From contig NZ_LAVL01000008.1 of the NCBI RefSeq assembly GCF_001083785.1, forward strand, positions 59,989 to 123,988: 64,000 nt of DNA, in the 5' to 3' direction. The DNA is from Nonomuraea sp. SBT364. GTDB taxonomy: Bacteria > Actinomycetota > Actinomycetes > Streptosporangiales > Streptosporangiaceae. Positions within the stretch are counted from its first letter, which is position 1. Each line of letters opens with the position of its first letter. Below are positions 16,574-24,865 of this stretch, one piece after another. The notes beneath the pieces were generated by a model, which was not told the DNA's origin, did not search any database, and saw nothing but the letters and a program-made list of their open reading frames with translations. A program made the position numbers and the translations under genes.

Positions 16574-17740
16574 CTATCCGGCGAGGGCCGCCAGCTTGAC
16601 GGCTGCCGCCGGGTCGACGCCCAGTTCGGCCGCCGCTGCCATGACCGCGTCGGCGGGGTCGGCGTGCTGAGCGAGGTGGCGGGTGGTGGCGGCCATGAGC
16701 TTGGCGGGGGTGTCGGGCGGCAGGCCGAAGTCGTCGGCGATGGCGCGTACGGCCAGGGTTACCGAGCAGACGCCGGTCTCGGGGCAGGTCGAGCTGGACG
16801 TCGCGGGCGGCCGCCCAGTCACCGTCCAGGGCGGCAACGACGGAACGGGCTTGCTCGTGGCCGGTGGCCAGCAGGAAGGTCGGGGCGCGACCGTAGCTCT
16901 TCATGCCGATGACGTGGTAGCCCGGCTCGGGGTGCGTCAGTTCGTCCACACCGTGTGGACGTACGGTGCCGCAGGAGTGGTCGTTGGGGTCGATCAGGGG
17001 AGCCAGCAGGCGGGTGGTGCCGAGGATGGGATCCAGGTCCAGCCGCAGCTCACTGGTGATGGAGTGATCCGGCCGGTAGCCCGTGGCGGCGATGATGTGG
17101 TCGGCTCTGATCGTCCGATCGCCGCCCCGGGAGCGCAGCTCGACCGTGCCGTCGGTGAGGACGTGCACACCGCTCACCCTGAAGCCCGCCGCCAGCTCGA
17201 CCAATCCTTTGTCCACGAGCAGGCGCAGGCCCGAGCCGAGGGAGCCGCGGGCGGGCAGGGCGTCGTCGTGCCCGCCGCCGTAGGCGCGGTCCGGCGCATC
17301 CGCGCGGATGGCCCAGGTGACGCGGGTGCCCGGCGCCTGCTCCACCAGGTCGGCGAGCGCCAGGAGAGTGGTGGCGGCCGAGTGCCCGGCTCCGACCACG
17401 ACCATGTGGCGGCCTGCGAAGCGGTCGCGGTCGGCGCCGAGCACGTCGGGCAGCGCGTGGTCGATCCAGTCGGCCGCCTGCCGCTCGCCGTGGGCGGGAA
17501 GCCCGTTGGCGCCGAGCACGTTCGGGGTGGCCCAGGTGCCGGAGACGTCGATCACCGCCCGGGCGCGGATCTCGCTGTCGTCCTCCAAGCGCACGACGAA
17601 CGGCGTGTCCCCACGGCCCGCCGTACGCAGCCGGTCGACGTCCACTCGGCTGATCGCCGACACTCGCGCGCAAGGTGGGCCGCGGCGGCCAGGCCCACGG
17701 GGCCGGCGCCGACGACGGCCACGGGCAGGGCGGGGTTCAT
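16574..17740 (-). pseudogene. Decayed copy of the CCG-type flavoprotein (FAD/NAD(P) oxidoreductase)
   Basis: Homologous over its length to the intact gene at 20090-21487, but broken twice. It starts well (MNPALPVAVVGAGPVGLAAA), then jumps frame at about 17670: AAHLAR is joined directly to RVSAISR, removing about 82 codons, including the FAD-binding region found in the intact copy. Near 16787 a C run has four bases where the intact copy has three (CTGCCCCGAGACC versus CTGCCCGAGACC), shifting the frame so that the end (ETGVCSVTLAV to LAALAG) lies in another frame. Its C-terminal tail differs and lacks CCG. A sequencing error could explain the second lesion but not the deletion. Confidence 0.88.
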
Positions 17741-18126
17741 CAGGCGAAGTCCTTTCCAAGGCGAGCGGTTCGGCGTAGCGGTGCCAGGGCCAGGCCGGAG
17801 ACGGCGTACGTCACCAGGCCGTAGGCCGGCAGGATGAGGCTGACGAGGGCCGCGTCGGCGGACAGGCCGGCGACCAGGAGGGCGAGGGACAGGTTGCGGA
17901 TGGTGGTCAGCTGGTCGGCGGTGGTGATACCGCATCCCGGCGGCGATCGGGATGAGCTGGGCCAGCAGCATCGCCACCACTTGCAGACCCGCCTCACCTC
18001 CCACGGGCGCGCCTTCGTACGGGGCGGCAGGGCCGCGAAGCCGGCGAGCGTCAGCGAGGTGCCGACGGGCAGCACGGTGGCCGGCAGCAGCATGACCAGC
18101 GCCAGGGGGATCAACGGGGAGCTCAC
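17740..18126 (-). pseudogene. Decayed multi-pass membrane transporter gene
   Basis: Three hydrophobic segments continue each other in different frames: PLIPLALVMLLPATVLPVG (from GTG 18126), then GLQVVAMLLAQLIPIAAGM after a shift near 17995, then TIRNLSLALLVAGLSADAAL and on to GKDFA. The fragments resemble the second half of a bile-acid:sodium symporter/ACR3-type exporter; at ~125 codons it is far short of such a protein. Its TGA overlaps the start of the downstream flavoprotein relic (TGATG), so the two were once an operon with the ArsO-like gene. Exact family uncertain. Confidence 0.6.
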
Positions 18127-18142
18127 GTCACAGCGCCTCTGG

Positions 18143-19210
18143 TCACAGGCCGTAGGCGGCCAGGGCGCCGACGGCGTAGGCGGCCAGCGGCGCGGCGACG
18201 TGCTGGGCGTCGCGGTACACGCCGCGCAGGGTGTTGGAGGCGAACGAGCGCTGGAACTCCAGCCCCACGTAGCCGAGGCCGGGATGGGTGGTGGAGATGC
18301 CGTCGGCGTGCAGGGGCAGCCCGTTGGCGTCGAGGGCGCCGAGCGGCGTGAGGTAGTCCAGGTGCGGCAGGTAGCCGGTGGCGTAGATGACCGTATCGAC
18401 GTGCTCGCGGGCACCGTCCGCCCACACGACTTGGTGACCGTCGAGGGCGGTGAACATCGGCCGCCGCGCCATCCGGCCGTCGGCCAGTGAGGCGGCGTAG
18501 TCGCCGGTGTCCATGACCAGGGTGCCGGTGGCGATGCGGGCCAGCCAGTGCGGGGGCAGGGTGTCGAAGCCGGTGGTGGTGTGCCAGTAGTGGGCGTCAT
18601 GGCCGCCGATGACCTGCGGGAAGAACTGCAGCGGTCCGCGGGAGGCGATGGTGACGGTGGCCACGTCGGCGAGTTCGTGGGCCACCTGGACGGCGGAGTT
18701 GCCGCCGCCGACCACCACGACGCGCTGTCCGGCATACGGCTTGGGGCTGCGGTAGTCGGCCACGTGCAGGGCCTGGCCGGTGAAGGCGTCGCGGCCGGGC
18801 AGCACGGGGGTGTAGGGGCGGCCGAAGGAGCCGGTGGCGGCCACGAGGCCCCGGGTGCGCAGGGTGTCGCCGCCGGCGGGGTGGACCAGGAAGCCGCCGT
18901 CGCCGTCGGCTTCCACGGCGGCGACACGGGTGCCGGTGCGGATCTCGACGCCGAGGCCGTCGGCGTAGCGCTGGAGGTAGGCGACGACCTCGTCGCGGCT
19001 GGGGTAGTGGTCGCCGTCGCCGGGGAACTCCTGGCCGGGCAGCGCGCTGTATCGGGCGGGGGAGAACAGGGTGAGGCTGTCGTAGTAGTGCGCCCAGGAG
19101 CCGGTGGGCGCCTGGGCTGCTTCGAGGATGACGGGGGTCAGGCCACGCCGGCGCAGGGCGTGAGCGGCGGCCAGGCCGGACTGGCCGGCGCCGATGACGA
19201 TGGTGTCCAT
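18143..19210 (-). CDS. ArsO-like NAD(P)H-dependent flavin monooxygenase
   Basis: A 355-residue two-dinucleotide flavoprotein: FAD loop VIGAGQSGLAAAHALRRRG at the N-terminus, RYSALPGQEFPGDGDHYPSR, then the NAD(P)H loop VVVVGGGNSAVQVAHEL near residue 170, and the ATG motif IYATGYLP. This arrangement fits the ArsO/YCZR branch of flavin monooxygenases found in arsenic and other stress operons. It diverges from an ArsR gene across a 59-bp gap with an 8-bp inverted repeat. Two decayed genes follow. The substrate is not proven; arsenical oxidation is inferred from family and context. Confidence 0.85.
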   Translation of the reverse strand: MDTIVIGAGQSGLAAAHALRRRGLTPVILEAAQAPTGSWAHYYDSLTLFSPARYSALPGQEFPGDGDHYPSRDEVVAYLQRYADGLGVEIRTGTRVAAVEADGDGGFLVHPAGGDTLRTRGLVAATGSFGRPYTPVLPGRDAFTGQALHVADYRSPKPYAGQRVVVVGGGNSAVQVAHELADVATVTIASRGPLQFFPQVIGGHDAHYWHTTTGFDTLPPHWLARIATGTLVMDTGDYAASLADGRMARRPMFTALDGHQVVWADGAREHVDTVIYATGYLPHLDYLTPLGALDANGLPLHADGISTTHPGLGYVGLEFQRSFASNTLRGVYRDAQHVAAPLAAYAVGALAAYGL

Positions 19211-19217
19211 GCAGCCG

Positions 19218-19253
19218 CATCATATACTCATATCGGGAAATGACAATATGATG
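19218..19253. promoter_or_regulatory. Probable ArsR operator between divergent genes
   Basis: CATCATAT (19218-19225) and ATATGATG (19246-19253) form a perfect 8-bp inverted repeat with a 20-bp spacer in the 59-bp gap between the ArsO-like gene and ArsR. ArsR/SmtB dimers bind this kind of AT-rich dyad, so it is likely the ArsR (19270) site. It differs from the TTAGAT-type sites to the right. Confidence 0.6.
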
Positions 19254-19269
19254 GGTCGGGGGTGATGCT

Positions 19270-19614
19270 ATGACCATGGCGACGAATGCGATCGAGCTGA
19301 GTGGCGAGGCGCGCGGCTTCCTCAAGGCGATGGCCAGCGAGACGCGCCAGCAGATCATGGAGCTGTTCGCCGGCGGCGTCGAGCTGACCGTGGGCGAGGT
19401 CGCCGAGCGCATGTCGCTGGCCCAGTCGGCCACGTCCACCCATCTGGCCACGCTGCGCGACGGCGGAGTCCTGACCTCCCGGCGGGAGTGGAAGACGGTC
19501 TACTACCGGGCCGACCCCGCCAGGATCGGCAAGGCGTTGTCGGATCTGCAAGCCAGCCTGGCCGCCTGCTGCCCGCCGCCGTCAGAGGCCGAAGCGGGCT
19601 GCGGCTGCGACTAG
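19270..19614 (+). CDS. ArsR/SmtB-family regulator with Cys-rich C-terminus
   Basis: A 114-residue winged-helix metalloregulator: FLKAMASETRQQIMELFAGG, VGEVAERMSLAQSATSTHLA and SRREWKTVYYRADPARI. The classical alpha-3 ELCVC metal site is absent; instead the C-terminus carries ACCPPP and GCGCD, four closely spaced cysteines suited to soft-metal or arsenite sensing, as in C-terminal-site ArsR proteins. GGGGGTG precedes the ATG. It probably represses itself and the divergent ArsO-like gene. Whether it also acts on the right-hand operon is unknown. Confidence 0.9.
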   Translation: MTMATNAIELSGEARGFLKAMASETRQQIMELFAGGVELTVGEVAERMSLAQSATSTHLATLRDGGVLTSRREWKTVYYRADPARIGKALSDLQASLAACCPPPSEAEAGCGCD

Positions 19615-19834
19615 AGCGATCGTCCCGGCGGGCGCACGGGCCCGGACCGTCCGCGCGGACCTCGCCGCGGACGTCGAGGGCGATCCGGCAGCGCCCCGGG
19701 GCGGTTCGTCTCCTTCGACCGGCCAGGCGCGTTCGGTCGCCGGGCGGGCGTGGAGGTTCCCGGCGCGGACCGGCTTGCGTCGGTGATCGGCTGTCGCGCC
19801 CGACTGTGCCGGCCCGGAAGGGCGCACCCAATGC

Positions 19835-19908
19835 TTAGATAGCCATCTAATTTGACAAGCCTCTAAGCCATGTTGCAGACTCAGGCGTACTTCGACAAAC
19901 TTCTAAGC
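19835..19908 (+). promoter_or_regulatory. Promoter region with ArsR-type palindrome and two 15-bp direct repeats
   Basis: TTAGAT-AGCC-ATCTAA (19835-19850) is a perfect 6-bp-arm palindrome. GACAAGCCTCTAAGC (19854-19868) and GACAAACTTCTAAGC (19894-19908) are direct repeats 40 bp apart that share the TCTAA half-site. A TTGACA -35 box (19852-19857) sits between the palindrome and the first repeat. This layout suggests repression of the operon starting at 19921. The same palindrome recurs at 26398-26413 and, less exactly, at 22997-23012. Confidence 0.7.
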
Positions 19909-19920
19909 AGGAGGTGCGCG

Positions 19921-20064
19921 GTGCGCGCTCTGTTCCGTCGCTCTCGTCAGCTCCAGCACATCTCGTTCAACGAGGCCACCGGTGAGGTGTGTGACGCGGC
20001 CTGCCGATCGGACGCTGTCCGGGAGCGCGCCCGGGTCCACGCCGCCGGGTTGCTGTTCCGCTGA
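19921..20064 (+). CDS. Small conserved-looking protein with CDAAC motif
   Basis: A 47-residue protein starting at GTG 19921, with AGGAGG 6 nt upstream (19910-19915). It begins VRALFRRSRQLQHISFNEA and continues with GEVCDAACRSDAVRERARV. Two cysteines spaced CxxxC and many arginines are its features; there is no TM segment. It is the first gene of the stress operon, 25 bp before the flavoprotein. The two cysteines could bind a metal(loid) or serve as a redox pair, but no function is known. Confidence 0.6.
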   Translation: MRALFRRSRQLQHISFNEATGEVCDAACRSDAVRERARVHAAGLLFR

Positions 20065-20089
20065 GACCCGAAGCCAAGGAGGAATCATC

Positions 20090-21487
20090 ATGAGTGACAG
20101 TTGCTGCGGCACCACCGCCTCACACGAACTGGAGCAGGTCCCGGCCGCGGGCGACGTCGGCGCGCTGCCCGTGGTGGTGATCGGCGCCGGTCCGGTCGGC
20201 CTGGCCGCCGCCGCGCACCTGGCCGAACGCGGCCTGGACTTCCTGGTGCTGGAAGCCGGACCCCAGGTCGGCGCGTCGATCGCGCAGTGGGGACACGTCC
20301 GCGTGTTCAGTCCCTGGAAGTACGACATCGACGACGCCGCCCGGCGCCTGCTGGAGGCCGAAGGCTGGAGCGCCCCGGACCCCGAGTGGCTGCCCACCGG
20401 CGCAGAGCTCATCGCCGACTACCTGGCACCGCTGGGCAAGCTGTTCGCCGACCGGATCCGGTTCGGCGCCCGCGTCAGCGCGATCAGCCGGCTCGGCTAC
20501 GACCGCGTCCGCACGGGCGGCCGCGAACTCGCACCGTTCCTGATCCGCCTGGAAGACGGCACCGAACTGCAGGCCCGCGCGATCGTCGACGCCTCCGGCA
20601 CCTACGCCAGCCCGAACGTGCTCGGTGCCAGCGGTCTGCTCGCCCACGGCGAGGAGAGCATCGACGTCGACCACGCGCTGCCCGACGTGCTCGGCGCCGA
20701 TCGTGACCGCTACGAGGGCAAGCACGTGCTGGTGGTCGGCGCGGGCCACTCGGCCGCGACCACCCTGCTGGCCCTGGCCGAAATGCCCGATACGCCGGTC
20801 ACCTGGGCGATCCGCGCCGACAACGCCACCCGCACCTACGGCGGCGGCGACGCCGACGCGCTGCCTGCCCGGGGCGCACTGGGCACCAGGCTGCGCGCCC
20901 ACGTCGACTCCGGTCGCATCCAGCTGCTGACCGGCTTCTTCACCCACCGCGTGAACGCGACCCCCGACGGCCTCGAAGTGATCAGCCGGGACCCGTCCGG
21001 CCACGAGCAGTCGGTCACCGTGGAGCGGATCGTGTCGGCCACGGGATACCGCCCCGACCACTCGATCGCCGCCGAGCTGCGCCTGGACCTGGATCCGGTC
21101 CTCGGTTCCACGCGCCGGCTCGCGCCGCTGATCGACCCGAACCAGCACTCCTGCGGCACCGTCCCGGCGCACGGCGTGGACGAGCTGGCCCACCCCGAGC
21201 CGGGCTACTACGCGGTCGGGGTCAAGAGCTACGGCCGCGCGCCGACGTTCCTGATGGCCACCGGTTACGAGCAGGTCCGCTCCGTGGTCGCCGCTCTGGC
21301 CGGTGACTGGGACGCCGCCCGGGACGTACAGCTCGACCTGCCCGAGACCGGGGTGTGCTCCTCCGGCCTCGCCGAGGCCCAGGAGCAGCGCGTCGGCCTG
21401 GCCACCGGCATCAGCGGCGGTCTGCTGTCCACCCCGCTGCCCCTCGCCACCGTCTCCGCCGGCGACGGTGGCAGCTGCTGCGGCTGA
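20090..21487 (+). CDS. FAD/NAD(P)-dependent oxidoreductase with CCG at both termini
   Basis: A 465-residue flavoprotein. It opens MSDSCCGTT and closes GDGGSCCG, so a Cys-Cys-Gly unit lies at each end. FAD loop: VVIGAGPVGLAAAAHLAERG (29-48). NAD(P)H loop: VLVVGAGHSAATTLLALAE near 220. The ATG-type motif SATGYRPDHSI follows. Further cysteines occur in QHSCGT and ETGVCSS. AGGAGG is 7 nt before the ATG. The core resembles flavin monooxygenases; the paired CCG ends are not part of that fold and may bind arsenite or another soft metal, or dock to the CCG peptide encoded at 26110-26352. A decayed paralogue lies at 16574-17740. Confidence 0.88.
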   Translation: MSDSCCGTTASHELEQVPAAGDVGALPVVVIGAGPVGLAAAAHLAERGLDFLVLEAGPQVGASIAQWGHVRVFSPWKYDIDDAARRLLEAEGWSAPDPEWLPTGAELIADYLAPLGKLFADRIRFGARVSAISRLGYDRVRTGGRELAPFLIRLEDGTELQARAIVDASGTYASPNVLGASGLLAHGEESIDVDHALPDVLGADRDRYEGKHVLVVGAGHSAATTLLALAEMPDTPVTWAIRADNATRTYGGGDADALPARGALGTRLRAHVDSGRIQLLTGFFTHRVNATPDGLEVISRDPSGHEQSVTVERIVSATGYRPDHSIAAELRLDLDPVLGSTRRLAPLIDPNQHSCGTVPAHGVDELAHPEPGYYAVGVKSYGRAPTFLMATGYEQVRSVVAALAGDWDAARDVQLDLPETGVCSSGLAEAQEQRVGLATGISGGLLSTPLPLATVSAGDGGSCCG

Positions 21488-21499
21488 AAGGTGCTGATC

Positions 21500-21766
21500 A
21501 TGTCCGACGGCTACCCCACCGCCGCCCAGAAGGAGACGTTGCGCCTCATCTGCGACCATGAGCCGATGCCCGCCCACCGGCTGGCCGACGAACTGGTAGC
21601 CGCCCGCAGGCCCGGCACCGATCCCGGCTACGCGCGCGCGATCGCCCGGATGGCTGGAACCCTCGCCTGGCGGCTGCAGGCTCAAGGCTTCATCATCGAG
21701 ACCCGTACCGGTGACTGGCGCACCACGTCAGACGGGCGCGCCCTCATCTCCTGCGCGGGCGCGTGA
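21500..21766 (+). CDS. Small winged-helix-like protein
   Basis: An 88-residue protein that reads like a winged helix: AAQKETLRLICDHEPMPAHR, LADELVAARRPGTD, then AGTLAWRLQAQGFIIETRTG. It may be a DNA-binding accessory factor or an anti-regulator. GAAAGG lies upstream of ATG 21500; an in-frame GTG at 21491 would add three residues. The gene starts 12 bp after the flavoprotein and its stop overlaps the GTG start of the MFS gene (GTGA), so it sits in the middle of a tightly coupled operon. One Cys near the end (SCAGA). Confidence 0.75.
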   Translation: MSDGYPTAAQKETLRLICDHEPMPAHRLADELVAARRPGTDPGYARAIARMAGTLAWRLQAQGFIIETRTGDWRTTSDGRALISCAGA

Positions 21767-23016
21767 GCTCCACTGCCGAGGCCGTCGTCCCCGAGGTCGG
21801 GGGTGACGGCCACCCCCGTTCCCGACGTGCTTGGCAGGTGGTCGGGGCGCTGGCCGTCACCCAGACCGTCGGCTACGGCGTGCTCTACTACGCCTTTTCC
21901 GTCTTCCTCGCTCCCATGGCCCGCGACCTGCGCGCCACCAACGCGCAGATCGCCGCCGCGCTCACCCTGTCCGTCCTGGTCGCGGCCTTCTGCGCGCCGC
22001 TGGTCGGCCGCCGGCTGGACGCCCACGGCGGGCGCGCCCTGATGACCGTGGGGTCGCTGCTCGGCACCGCAGCCGTGCTGGCCTGGTCACGGGTGGAGAG
22101 CCTGCCGCAGTTGTACGCGGTCTTCGCCGCCATCGGCGTCGCCTGCTCCATGGTGCTGTACGAGGCAGCCTTCGCCGTCATCGTCTCGATCTTCGCCGGC
22201 CATGAACGCGGCCGGGCGAACGGCCTGCTGGCGCTCACCGTCGTCGCCGGGTTCGCCTCCTCGATCTTCCTCCCGCTCACCGGCCTGCTCGTCGACCGGT
22301 ACGGCTGGCGTACGGCGCTGGTGATCCTCGCCCTGGTCTACGGGGTGGCGGCTATCCCGCTGCACGCGTTCGTCGTACGCCGCCGTACGTCGAAGGGCAG
22401 CGCGGAGGCGTCCGCCACGGGACGGGCCGGGATCGTCAGAGCGGCCACCCGCCGCCGGCCGTTCTGGCTGCTGGTGATCGCCTTCACCGCCAACGGCGGC
22501 GCGGCGGCCGTGATGGCGGTGCTGCTCATCACCTACCTGCTCCACCTCGGCCACCCGCCGGTGCTGGCCGCCACGCTCGCCGGGCTGCTGGGCGTGCTGT
22601 CGGTGACCGGAAGACTGATCACCACCGGGCTGCAGACGCGTCTGCCGGCCGCCCTCATCGCCGCCACGATCTTCGCCCTGCAAGGGGTGGCTGTCCTGCT
22701 GCTCCCGCTGATCGGCCGGAGTGTGGCGGGCGCGATCGGCGCGGTGCTGCTGTTCGGGCTCGGCTTCGGCATCGCCTCCATCACCCTGCCGCACCTGCTG
22801 GTCAAACGCTACGGCACCGCGGCCTACGCTTCCCTGGCCGGCCGCATCGCCGTCTTCTCCGTCGCCGACAAGGCCCTGGCGCCGTTGGGCGCGGTCGCGC
22901 TGGCCCAGGTGGCGGGCTACGGCTGGGTGATGGGGGCCGTGGCCGCCGCCTGCTCGATCTCGGCGTTGGCGCTGCTGGCTTACCATCGCCTACAATTTAG
23001 ACCAGCATCGAATTAA
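21763..23016 (+). CDS. MFS transporter of the stress operon
   Basis: A 417-residue, 12-TM major facilitator. It starts GTG (VSSTAEAVV), with a 30-residue polar N-terminus, then TVGYGVLYYAFSVFLAPMAR. Motif A-like GRRLDAHGGRALM and the repeat in the second half (GIASITLPHLLVKRYG) are visible. Translationally coupled to the preceding gene by a 4-bp overlap. In an ArsR/ArsO setting it probably exports the oxidised or thiolated (arsenical) product; equally it could be a general organic-anion pump. It is not ACR3 or ArsB by sequence. Confidence 0.88.
   Translation: MSSTAEAVVPEVGGDGHPRSRRAWQVVGALAVTQTVGYGVLYYAFSVFLAPMARDLRATNAQIAAALTLSVLVAAFCAPLVGRRLDAHGGRALMTVGSLLGTAAVLAWSRVESLPQLYAVFAAIGVACSMVLYEAAFAVIVSIFAGHERGRANGLLALTVVAGFASSIFLPLTGLLVDRYGWRTALVILALVYGVAAIPLHAFVVRRRTSKGSAEASATGRAGIVRAATRRRPFWLLVIAFTANGGAAAVMAVLLITYLLHLGHPPVLAATLAGLLGVLSVTGRLITTGLQTRLPAALIAATIFALQGVAVLLLPLIGRSVAGAIGAVLLFGLGFGIASITLPHLLVKRYGTAAYASLAGRIAVFSVADKALAPLGAVALAQVAGYGWVMGAVAAACSISALALLAYHRLQFRPASN
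22997..23012 (+). promoter_or_regulatory. Degenerate ArsR-type palindrome before the second ArsR
   Basis: TTAGAC-CAGC-ATCGAA has the spacing of the TTAGAT-N4-ATCTAA sites, with two arm mismatches (10 of 12 arm bases kept). It lies at the end of the MFS gene, 15 bp before the ArsR start, so it may give an internal autoregulated promoter. Confidence 0.5.
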
Positions 23017-23027
23017 GGAGTCGCGTC

Positions 23028-23408
23028 ATGGCCGCCCCCGCCACCATCCAGTGCTGCGCGCCGATCGCTCGCGAGCCGTTGGCCGAGGCCGAGGCCGCCG
23101 AGCTGGCGGCCCTGCTCAAGGCCGTCGCCGACCCCGTACGCCTGCGGCTGCTGTCGATGATCGGCTCGCACGCCGGCGGCGAGGCGTGCGTGTGCGACCT
23201 GACCGACTCCTTCGACCTGACCGCGCCCACCATCTCCCACCATCTGAAGGTGCTGCGCACCGCCGGGCTGATCGACGGCGAGCGGCGCGGCACCTGGGTC
23301 TACTACCGCATCGTCCCCGAGACGGTGAACAAGCTCGGCGCCCTGTTCGCCCCACTCGCCGAGCCCGCCGCCACGGGACGTGTCGAGCTGGAGCTGCTGC
23401 CTGTATGA
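23028..23408 (+). CDS. ArsR-family arsenite/metal-responsive repressor
   Basis: A 126-residue winged-helix regulator with the metal-site hallmark GEACVCDLTDSFDLT (the alpha-3 CxC of arsenite-responsive ArsR) and a Cys-Cys pair at residues 8-9 (TIQCCAP). The recognition part is TAPTISHHLKVLRTAGLID and the wing ERRGTWVYYRIVPE. TAAGGAG lies 8 nt before the ATG. Its TGA overlaps the next ATG (ATGA), coupling it to the ArsO-like gene. It is the best candidate to bind the TTAGAT-N4-ATCTAA sites. Confidence 0.93.
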   Translation: MAAPATIQCCAPIAREPLAEAEAAELAALLKAVADPVRLRLLSMIGSHAGGEACVCDLTDSFDLTAPTISHHLKVLRTAGLIDGERRGTWVYYRIVPETVNKLGALFAPLAEPAATGRVELELLPV

Positions 23409-24526
23409 CGGCGCCTTCCCGGCCCGTCGACGTTCTGGTGATCGGCGGCGGTCAGGCAGGGCTGGCGGCGGGCTACTACCTGCGCCGCGCCAAGGCCGAC
23501 TTCGTCATCCTCGACGCCCAGGAGGAGCCCGGCGGCGCTTGGCGGCACGCCTGGCCGTCGTTGCGCCTGTTCTCGCCGGCCCAGTACAGCTCGCTGCCCG
23601 GCCGCATGATGCCCTCGCCGAACGGTGGCGGCTGTCCCGGCGCCGAGGACGTCGTCGCCTACCTGACCGACTACGAGCGGCGCTACGAACTGCCGGTCGT
23701 CCGGCCCGTACGAGTGCGGGCCGTACGACGTGGCGACGGGCACCTCGCCGTCGAGACCGACAAGGGCACCTGGCCGGCGCGCCAGGTGATCAGCGCGACC
23801 GGCACGTGGTGGCGTCCGTACGTGCCCCACTATCCAGGCATGGGCGGATTCCAAGGCCGGCAGTTCCACACCGCCTCCTACCGGGGCCCGGAACCGTTCC
23901 GCGACCAGCGGGTGGTCGTCGTGGGCGGCGGCAACAGCGGCGCGCAGATCCTCGCCGAGATCTCCACCGTCGCGCACACCACGTGGACGACGCCGCGCCC
24001 GCCCCGCCTGCTGCCCGACGAGGTGGACGGCCGCGCGCTGTTCGCCCTCGCCACCCGCCGCCACCGGGCCGCCCTCGCAGGCCAGACCGCGCCGGCGATC
24101 GGCGACCTGGGGGACATCGTCGCCGTCCCGCCCGTACGCGAGGCGCGAGACCGGGGCGCGTTGAAGGCCGAGCCCATGTTCGCCCGGATCACGCCGGACG
24201 GCGTCGCCTGGGCCGACGGCACCGAGCTGACCTGCGACGCGATCATCTGGTGCACCGGCTTCCGCCCCGCCCTGGGCCACCTGGCCCCGCTGCGCCTGCG
24301 CGGACCCGGCGGGGTCGTCCCGACGGAGGGCACCCGGGCGGCCGGCGAGCCACGCCTGCACCTGCTCGGCTACGGCGACTGGACCGGCCCCGCCTCCGCC
24401 ACCCTCATCGGTGCCGCACGCACCGCGCGCGAGGCGGTCGCTGAACTGCTCCGCGGCCCGTCCGCCGTCGACATCGCTGACTCTCACCGATCACTGGGAT
24501 GCCCGTCTCCTGCACCCATGCGTTGA
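23405..24526 (+). CDS. ArsO-family NAD(P)H-dependent flavin monooxygenase
   Basis: A 373-residue flavoprotein, FAD loop VIGGGQAGLAAGYYLRRAK, substrate-side WPSLRLFSPAQYSSLPG, NAD(P)H loop VVVVGGGNSGAQILAEI, and IIWCTGFRPALGHL. The opening and WxSLRLFSP pattern match proteins annotated as ArsO in actinobacterial arsenic operons. Start ATG 23405 overlaps the ArsR stop. The C-terminal ~20 residues (DIADSHRSLGC onward) look like read-through into non-conserved sequence. Last gene of the operon. The chemistry (arsenical or thiol oxidation) is inferred. Confidence 0.88.
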   Translation: MTAPSRPVDVLVIGGGQAGLAAGYYLRRAKADFVILDAQEEPGGAWRHAWPSLRLFSPAQYSSLPGRMMPSPNGGGCPGAEDVVAYLTDYERRYELPVVRPVRVRAVRRGDGHLAVETDKGTWPARQVISATGTWWRPYVPHYPGMGGFQGRQFHTASYRGPEPFRDQRVVVVGGGNSGAQILAEISTVAHTTWTTPRPPRLLPDEVDGRALFALATRRHRAALAGQTAPAIGDLGDIVAVPPVREARDRGALKAEPMFARITPDGVAWADGTELTCDAIIWCTGFRPALGHLAPLRLRGPGGVVPTEGTRAAGEPRLHLLGYGDWTGPASATLIGAARTAREAVAELLRGPSAVDIADSHRSLGCPSPAPMR

Positions 24527-24865
24527 CCACATCCCGATATCCGCCCCAGGCATACCGGCTGACGCTGCGAGCCAGCCGGACGGATCGACTTCCCGAGACG
24601 CGGCTGGATACGGAGAACTTGGTGGGTGTCAGCAACTCGATCCTGTACGGGACAACCCCAAGAGCTCGTTGCGCGCCCGCCCGGAGCCGATGCGTCCCAC
24701 GCTGCCTGACGATCTGGGCGACAACCTGACCATGGACGCCGTGGCGGACCTGCTCAGGATCACGCGCAACGAGGCCGGCCATCCCCACGGGGCCGCTGCC
24801 CGATCATCCGCGACCGGCACCTGAGCACAGCGGCTCCTCTTCCCATGGCGTTCTCGTGAGCGCGA
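24527..24865. other. Gap with short protein-like relics
   Basis: No intact gene. In the plus strand near 24710-24780 a frame reads DNLTMDAVADLLRITRNEAG, and on the minus strand near 24520-24580 another reads SRYAWGGYRDVVNAWVQETG. Both look like ends of lost genes, but neither has a start or a family I can name. No promoter or terminator stands out. Confidence 0.35.

Noticed and set aside
14982..17759. 925-codon minus frame spanning esterase and flavoprotein relic
   Set aside because: Part of it is the real flavoprotein relic; the portion below 16787 is frame-shifted and then antisense to the plus-strand carboxylesterase, which has all catalytic motifs.
22087..22986. Minus-strand frame rich in Arg, Gln and Gly opposite the MFS gene
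   Set aside because: Antisense shadow; the plus frame has 12 TM segments and is coupled to its neighbours.
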